From: Pseudomonas viridiflava
GTDB taxonomy: Bacteria > Pseudomonadota > Gammaproteobacteria > Pseudomonadales > Pseudomonadaceae
DNA length: 60,361 bases
Reading direction: 5' to 3'
Assembly (NCBI RefSeq): GCF_900591205.1
Contig: NZ_UUPU01000046.1
Span: 1 to 60,361 of the forward strand
Below the pieces are notes generated by a model that saw nothing but the letters and a program-made list of their open reading frames with translations, searched no databases and was not told where the DNA came from. Both the position numbers and the translations under genes were made by a program. Positions 53,801 through 60,361 of the stretch are shown here, in pieces. Positions within the stretch are counted from its first letter, which is position 1; each line of letters begins with the position of its first letter.

Positions 53801-56800
53801 TGCGTGGTATCGAAAAGAGCCCTGACGAGAAACGCCATAACGAAGTGCGCGAAGCCTGGAAGAAGACCGCCGTGGCGGCTATCCATGCGCTTGAAGCGCA
53901 GGAGCCGGCGGAACTCGAGACCCAGGACGCCGCCCAGGCCGCACTGGCCACCGAGCTGAAGGCGCGGTTGATGTCGGAATATCGTCATCAGTTGGAAGTC
54001 TTCAACGACTCGGCCGAAGCCCAGGCGCTGGCGCAGCAGATGGACCTGCTTGAACGCAAACTGCGACTCAAGGCGCTGCGTGCACAGCGCTTGGAGTTGT
54101 ACAGCTTGAGCCGCCATCACCAGATCGGTGATGACGTGTTGCGCGAGGTGTTGGCGGAGCTGGACATGAGTGAGGCGAATCTGGGGGCTGTGAGGGCGTA
54201 GTCCGGAACGCCGGGGCAGTCGGCGGTTTTTTGGTCATTGCGCGGGTGGAAAGTCAGTCATGGCCTTGAAATCGGCCAGGGGTGTAGAACTTGCGATTGA
54301 ACGCCTTATCGCCTTCGGACAATGAGTAGTTGACCGGGACCGATCTTCCATCTTTTGTTTCGTCTGGGGTGATGAAGTAATGCATGACGGATTTGCTGTC
54401 GTAGTTTGTTATCAGTAGTTCCGTGCCTGTCGGCAGGTCAAAATAGTTGTCGTACACATTTTTCTTGTCTTCGTACTGGGCATAGATCACTTCCTTATTC
54501 CAATTGATATCGTGCTCCGGATGTTGATGTTCATGCTCACGACCCAGCGCATGGCCGAATTCGTGCAGCGCCGTTTGACGGAATGCTGTTGAGTCATCAG
54601 TTCTGTCCAGGTGCATCGTAGGTTGATCCTGCGGAACTTTTCTGGCGGAGGAGCCGATCATGGACCAGTTCCCGTGCAGGCCCTCGTCATCGGATATTCG
54701 GATATCGCCTTTTTTGCCGCTGACAATTCGAAATAGAAGCCCTGGGGTGTCCTTAGCCCATTCCCTGATCACATCTATTACCAATGCTTTGCTTTTTCGA
54801 TCGCGTAAGTCCAGGGCAACCGTAAGGGTGCCGTCTGGCCATCGATTTTTGATATAGGCGATACCTCTTTCCCCTCGCGCTGCACCGGCGTCGGAAGATG
54901 TTTCGCTATCGAAGAGGGACGGGAGAAGGGGGGGAGTTGCCAGTGGGGGAGTCAGGTTCATGCGCTTTACTCTGGGGGGAAGTGCCAGGTAGTGGCGAGC
55001 GCTATGGAGTTGGTTCCGGGTTCCAGCCGGCAAGGCACCCGCACTGCGTTGCACAGTGCGGGTGCCGAAGTGTTTACTGCCTGCGCTGGATAAAATCGCG
55101 AATCCGTTCCGCGGCTTCCACGCATTCGGCCAGTGGCGCAACCAGCGCCAGACGCACACGCCCAGCGCCAGGGTTTACGCCATCGGCTTCCCGCGACAGG
55201 TACGAGCCCGGCACCACGGTCACGTGTTCTTCCACGAACAGATCGCGGCAGAAGGCCGCATCGTCGCCCTGCACATTTGGCCACAGGTAGAAGCCGCCGT
55301 CCGGTGCTTGTACATCCAGCACCGGCTTGAGAATGGCCAGCACCGCGTCGAATTTCTCGCGGTACAGGTCACGGTTGGCCTGCACGTGGGCCTCGTCCTG
55401 CCAGGCGGCAATGCTCGCCAGTTGGGTTTGCACCGGCATCGCGCAGCCGTGGTAGGTGCGGTACAGCAAGAAGCCCTTGAGGATGTCGGCATCGCCGGCC
55501 ACAAAGCCCGAGCGCAGGCCCGGCAGGTTGGAACGCTTGGACAGGCTGTGGAACACCACGCAGCGCTTGAAGTCCTGGCGACCGAGTTCGACGCAGGCGC
55601 TGAGCAAACCCGGCGGCGGGGTTTGTTCATCGAAGTAGAGTTCGCTGTAGCACTCGTCGGCGGCGATTACGAAGTCGTACTCGTCGGCCAGGGCGATCAG
55701 TTTTTTCAGGGTCTCGACCGGGATCAGCGCGCCGGTCGGGTTGCCGGGTGAGCACAGGAACAGGATCTGGCAGCGTTTCCAGATGTCCGGCGATACGGCA
55801 TCGAAATCCGGGTTGAAGCCGTTTTCATCCAGGCATGGCAGGTAATGCGGCTTGGCCCCGGCCAGGAACGCCGCGCCTTCGTAGATCTGGTAGAACGGGT
55901 TCGGGCTGACCACCAGTGCATCGTCGCCCCGGTTGACCACGGTCTGGGTGAAGGCGAACAGCGCTTCACGGGTGCCGTTGACCGGCAGGATATTGCGCGC
56001 CGGGTCCAGCCAGCCCTTGGGCACATTGAAGCGGCGCTCGCACCAGGCGCCAATGGCCTCGCGCAGGGCCGGAATGCCCAGTGTGGTGGGGTACACCGCC
56101 ATCTGGTCGAGGTTTTGGCTCAGCGCCTCGGCCACAAACTGCGGCGAGGTGTGCTTGGGCTCGCCGATGGACAGTGCAATCGGGCGTTTGCTCGGGTTGG
56201 GCGTGACGCTGCCGAGCAGGGCGCGCAGTTTCTCGAACGGGTAGGGCTGCAGCTGGTTCAGGGCGTTGTTCATGTAAGCCTCTATCACGGTGGGCGCGGA
56301 CCTTGTAGGAGCTGGCTTGCCTGCGATGGCATCACCTCGATGCTTGAGGTGCACCGTGGCGCCTGCATCGCAGGCAAACCAGCTCCCACATGAATCGCGT
56401 TCACACAGTTAAACAATCAAATAGTCAGGCGCGTCAGCTCGGGTTCCTGGCTCACGCTCAATTGCTGGACGATGGCTTCCTGCAAGCGGCGGCACAGCTC
56501 CGGGTCGGACAGCGGCTGGTTGTCGGCGTCGGTAATAAAGAACACGTCTTCCACACGCTCGCCGAGGGTCGCAATCTTGGCGTTCTGCAATGAGAGGTCG
56601 AACTCCAGGAAGATTCCGCCGATGCGTGCCAGCAAGCCCGGGCGGTCGGGGGCGCTGAGTTCCAGCACGGTCACCGGGCGCTGGGCGTCGTTGGAAATCG
56701 TCACTTGGGGCGCAAAGGCAAAGTGCTTGAGCTGGCGCGGTACGCGGCGCTGGATGATGGTCGGGTAGTCGTCCGGGTTGCGCAGGGCCTCGGTGAGACC

Positions 56801-59800
56801 TTCGCGAATCTTTTTCACTCGCGCCGGGTTATCACCGATGGACTCACCCTCGGTGTCGAGCACGATATAGGTGTCGAGGGTGAACTGGCTGCTGGAGGTG
56901 ATGACCCGGGCGTCATGAATGTTCAGGTTGAGCTGGTCCATGGCCGCCACGGTCACGGCGAAGAAGTCGTGCTGGTCCGGCGCGTAGATGAAGATCTGCG
57001 TGCCGCCCTCGAATTCGCGTTGGGTGGTTTCCTTGATCAGCACCAACGGGCCGCCGTCGGCGGGTTGCTGCAGGATCGCGTCACTGTGCCAGGCGACATC
57101 ACCGGCGGTGTGGCGCAGGAAGTAGTCATCACCCAGTTGCGACCACAGTTGTTCCACATCGTCGGGATCGTTGCCGCCACGCACCAGGATATCCAGGGCC
57201 GCGCTTTGGGTGCGGCGGATCTGCTCTTCGCGGTCCACCGGGTTCTCCAGGCCACGACGCAGCGCGCGCTTGGTCTCGGTATAGAGCTGGCGCAACAGGC
57301 TGGCGCGCCAGGAGTTCCACAGCGTCGGGTTGGTGGCGTTGATGTCGGAGACGGTCAGCACGTAGAGATAGTCGAGGCGGATTTCATCGCCGACGATTCC
57401 GGCGAAGTCATGGATCACCTGCGGGTCGGACAAGTCCTTGCGCTGGGCGGTGGTGGACATTACCAGGTGGTTCTGCACCAGCCAGACGATCAGGCGGCTG
57501 TCCCACAGCGGCAACTGGTGGCGCTGGCAGAAGGCTTCGGCATCTACCGCGCCGACTTCCGAGTGGTCGCCATGGCGGCCCTTGCCGATGTCGTGGTACA
57601 GGCCGGCCAGGTAGATCAGCTCAGGCTTGGGCAGCTTGGCCATCAGCTTACTGGCCAGCGGGAATTTCTCTGACACCTGGGTGTACTGCAACTTACGCAG
57701 GTGCTTGATCAGGTTCAGGGTGTGGGCGTCCACGGTATAGATGTGGAACAGGTCGTGCTGCATCTGCCCGACGATAAAACCGAACTCCGGCAGGTAGCGC
57801 CCGAGGATGCCGTAACGGTTCATCCGCCGCAGGTTGCGGTGGATACCGATTTTGCACTTGAACAGCTCGATAAACAGGCTGGTGTTGCGGATGTCGTTGC
57901 GAAAATCATCGTCGATCAGGTGACGGTTTTCGCGCAGCAGGCGGATGGTATCGGCGCGCACGCCTTTGATTTCCGGCTGTTGGGCCATCAACACGAAAAT
58001 TTCCAGCATGGCGAACGGCGTGCGGCGGAACACGTTGTCGTTGCGCGCCTCGATATAGCCGTCGTGCAGTTGGAAGCGCGAGTTGATCGGCTGGGGCGGC
58101 GCTTCGTCTTCGGGGGCCAGGATCACCTCTTCGAAGTGCTGGATGATCAGGTCGCTGAGCTGGGCAATGCTCATGACCACCCGGTAATACTGCTGCATGA
58201 AGCTTTCGATGCTGGTTTTTGCGTCTTCGCCTTCGAAACCCAGCAGGGTCGCGATGGAGCGCTGATGGTCGAACAGCAGGCGATCTTCAGAGCGCCCGGC
58301 GAGCATGTGCAGGGCGTAGCGCACCTTCCACAGAAACTCCTGGGACGAGGCCAGCAGGGCGTTTTCGCTCTCCACCAAAAAGCCTTCGCCGGCCAAGGCG
58401 CGCAGGTTAAGGGTGCCGTACTGGCGGCGCGCAACCCACAAAATCGTCTGGATATCCCGCAGCCCGCCCGGTGAGCCTTTGACGTTGGGTTCCAGGTTGT
58501 ATTCGGTGTCGTTGTACTTGTGGTGCCGGGCCTTCTGCTCGGCGCGCTTGGCCAGGAAGAACTCCTTGCTGGGCCACATGTGCGCGGTGCTGGTGACCTC
58601 GAGCATGCGCTGGCGCAGGCGCTCGGGGCCGGCGATGGTGCGGCTTTCCATCAGGTTGGTGATCACGGTGAGGTCGGCGCGGGCCTCTTCGGCGCATTCG
58701 TCCACCGAGCGTACGCTCTGACCGACTTCCAGGCCGATGTCCCACAACAGCGTCAGAAAACGCTCGATGGAATCGCGAAAGATCTCATGGTCGGCGCTGT
58801 CCAGCAGGATCAGCAGGTCGATGTCGGAGTAGGGGTGCAGCTCGCCGCGACCGTAGCCGCCGACCGCTACCAGGGCGATGTCGGCGTCTTCGCTCCAGTT
58901 GAACTGTTCCCACGCCTTTTGCAGGATGTTATCGACGAACCAGGCGCGGTCCTCGATCAGCCGACGGATGTCCCGGCCGCTGCGAAAGCGCGCATCGAGC
59001 ACCTCGCGGGCCTGGCGGATCGCCTTCTTGAATGCGGCGATGGGGCTTGCCTTCAGGGCCAGTTCGGCCTGGAACTGGCCACGGTCGAAAAGTTCGGGGT
59101 CCACCTGGGGCATTGATCGGCTTTCCTTCTATCTATCAGTCAGTCACAACACAGTTGGGAAAACCTGGGGGATCCTTACGCGGAAACGCGGGGGATCGTG
59201 TCGTCCGCACGCAAGGTGAAGATCTCGTAGCCAGTTTCGGTGACCAGCAGGGTGTGTTCCCACTGGGCCGAGAGTTTGCGGTCCTTGGTGATGGCGGTCC
59301 AGCCGTCGCCCAGCACCTTGGTGTCGGCCTTGCCCTGGTTGATCATCGGTTCGATGGTGAAGGTCATGCCGGCCTTGAGTTCCATGCCGGTGCCGGCGCG
59401 GCCGTAGTGCAGGATCTGCGGTTCTTCGTGGAATACTGTACCGATGCCATGGCCGCAGAATTCACGGACCACCGAGAAGCCGTTCTTTTCGGCGTGCTTC
59501 TGGATCACTTCACCGATGTCGCCCAGGCGGCAGCCGGGTTTGACGATTTCAATGGCTTTGTACATGCATTCCTGGGTGACCTGGGACAGGCGCTCGGCCC
59601 ATACCGGCACGGTGCCGACGTGGAACATGCGGCTGGTGTCGCCGAAGTAGCCATTCTTGATCACGGTGACGTCGATGTTCAGGGTGTCGCCTTCCTTCAA
59701 GGGCTTGTCGCCTGGGATCCCGTGGCAGACCACGTGGTTGACCGAGGTGCAGATCGACTTGGGGAAGCCTTTGTAGTTCAGCGGGGCAGGGATGGCCTTT

Positions 59801-60361
59801 TGCACATCGACGATGTAGTCGTGGCAGATCTGGTTGAGGGTTTCGGTGGTGACGCCGGGCTTGACGTGTTCGGCGATCATTTCCAGCACGTCGGCAGCGA
59901 GTTTGCCGGCGATGCGCATGCCAGCGATGTCTTCGGCGGTTTTCAAGCTAACGGTCATACAGGCTCTCTCTCTGGCGCGATGCGCTGAAATCAATACGGG
60001 TTACGGGCGTGCGATAAAAGGTTATGGAGTTCGCACAAGCCACAGAAAAACGCGATTCTAACAGACGATGGGGGCAAGTCATGAGCCCCTGATCATTGCC
60101 TCTGTCTATGGGGGGGTAGAACAATGGGTACATATCCGTTGTTTAGGTCACGGCTGAGTATGGTTCCGCTCTTACAGCGGGTCACTTTTGGAAAGACCCA
60201 AAAGTAACCAAAAGGTCTTTGCCCCATCACTCGGCACCTCGCCTCCGGCTCGGTGTGCCCTCACGCAGGCTTGAATCCGTGGGCCGCCGCGATGGGCCAT
60301 CCTTGGCCCAGCGCGGCTAACCCGGCGTCCTGCCGGGTTGCCCACGGATTCAAGCCTGCGT

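Overview
The window is a stretch of chromosome from a fluorescent pseudomonad, most likely of the Pseudomonas fluorescens group. Three things suggest this: the high GC content and codon use; the gene neighbourhoods (lysS with prfB, lptF, ppc, mexL/mexJ/mexK, ndvB with dapE, dapC-glnD-map), which resemble known Pseudomonas ones; and about ten paired REP palindromes of the families typical of this group. Species is inferred, since no rRNA gene is present.

Layout. 1-10441: end of nrdB, a DUF1289 protein, an orphan pyruvate-dehydrogenase-type E1, an RNA methyltransferase-like protein, phosphatidylcholine synthase, a TSUP transporter, NudC, a dienoyl-CoA isomerase, a ClC channel and a UPF0149 protein. 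10442-10845 has no gene and holds a 239-bp structured repeat, whose second, inverted copy closes the window (60131-60361). 10846-20072: prfB with its programmed frameshift, lysS, a TetR regulator, several envelope proteins, and the lptF pair behind an AlgU-like promoter. 20257-28984: ppc, adk, tsaB, a run of small enzymes and rsmJ. 29099-34012: a MexL/MexJ/MexK-type repressor and RND efflux pump. 38630-59958: mostly housekeeping genes (plsB, a cold-shock gene, rlmA, dapE, ndvB, tcdA, csdA/csdE, dapD, dapC, glnD, map).

Two accessory themes stand out. First, 34121-38150 is a compact locus: an Lrp-type regulator facing a non-haem iron enzyme whose iron-binding motif is HxG instead of HxD, as in the BesD/Hal amino-acid halogenases, followed by a PLP enzyme of the serine hydroxymethyltransferase fold and two LysE-type exporters. 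It reads as a small pathway that chlorinates a free amino acid (lysine is the best guess), converts it with PLP chemistry and exports the product. The combination lacks the other genes of the known bes alkyne pathway.

Second, three hrp-box promoters (GGAACC-N15/16-CCAC type) lie in separate intergenic regions. They stand in front of a glycine-rich cysteine-free protein, a His/Pro-rich small protein and an astacin-like zinc protease without a signal peptide. No type III secretion genes are in the window, so these look like scattered members of a HrpL/RspL regulon whose apparatus is encoded elsewhere.

The 239-bp repeat is also notable. Its two copies differ by compensatory base changes in one stem of a pseudoknot-like fold, and both copies sit in the same orientation upstream of translation genes (prfB and map).
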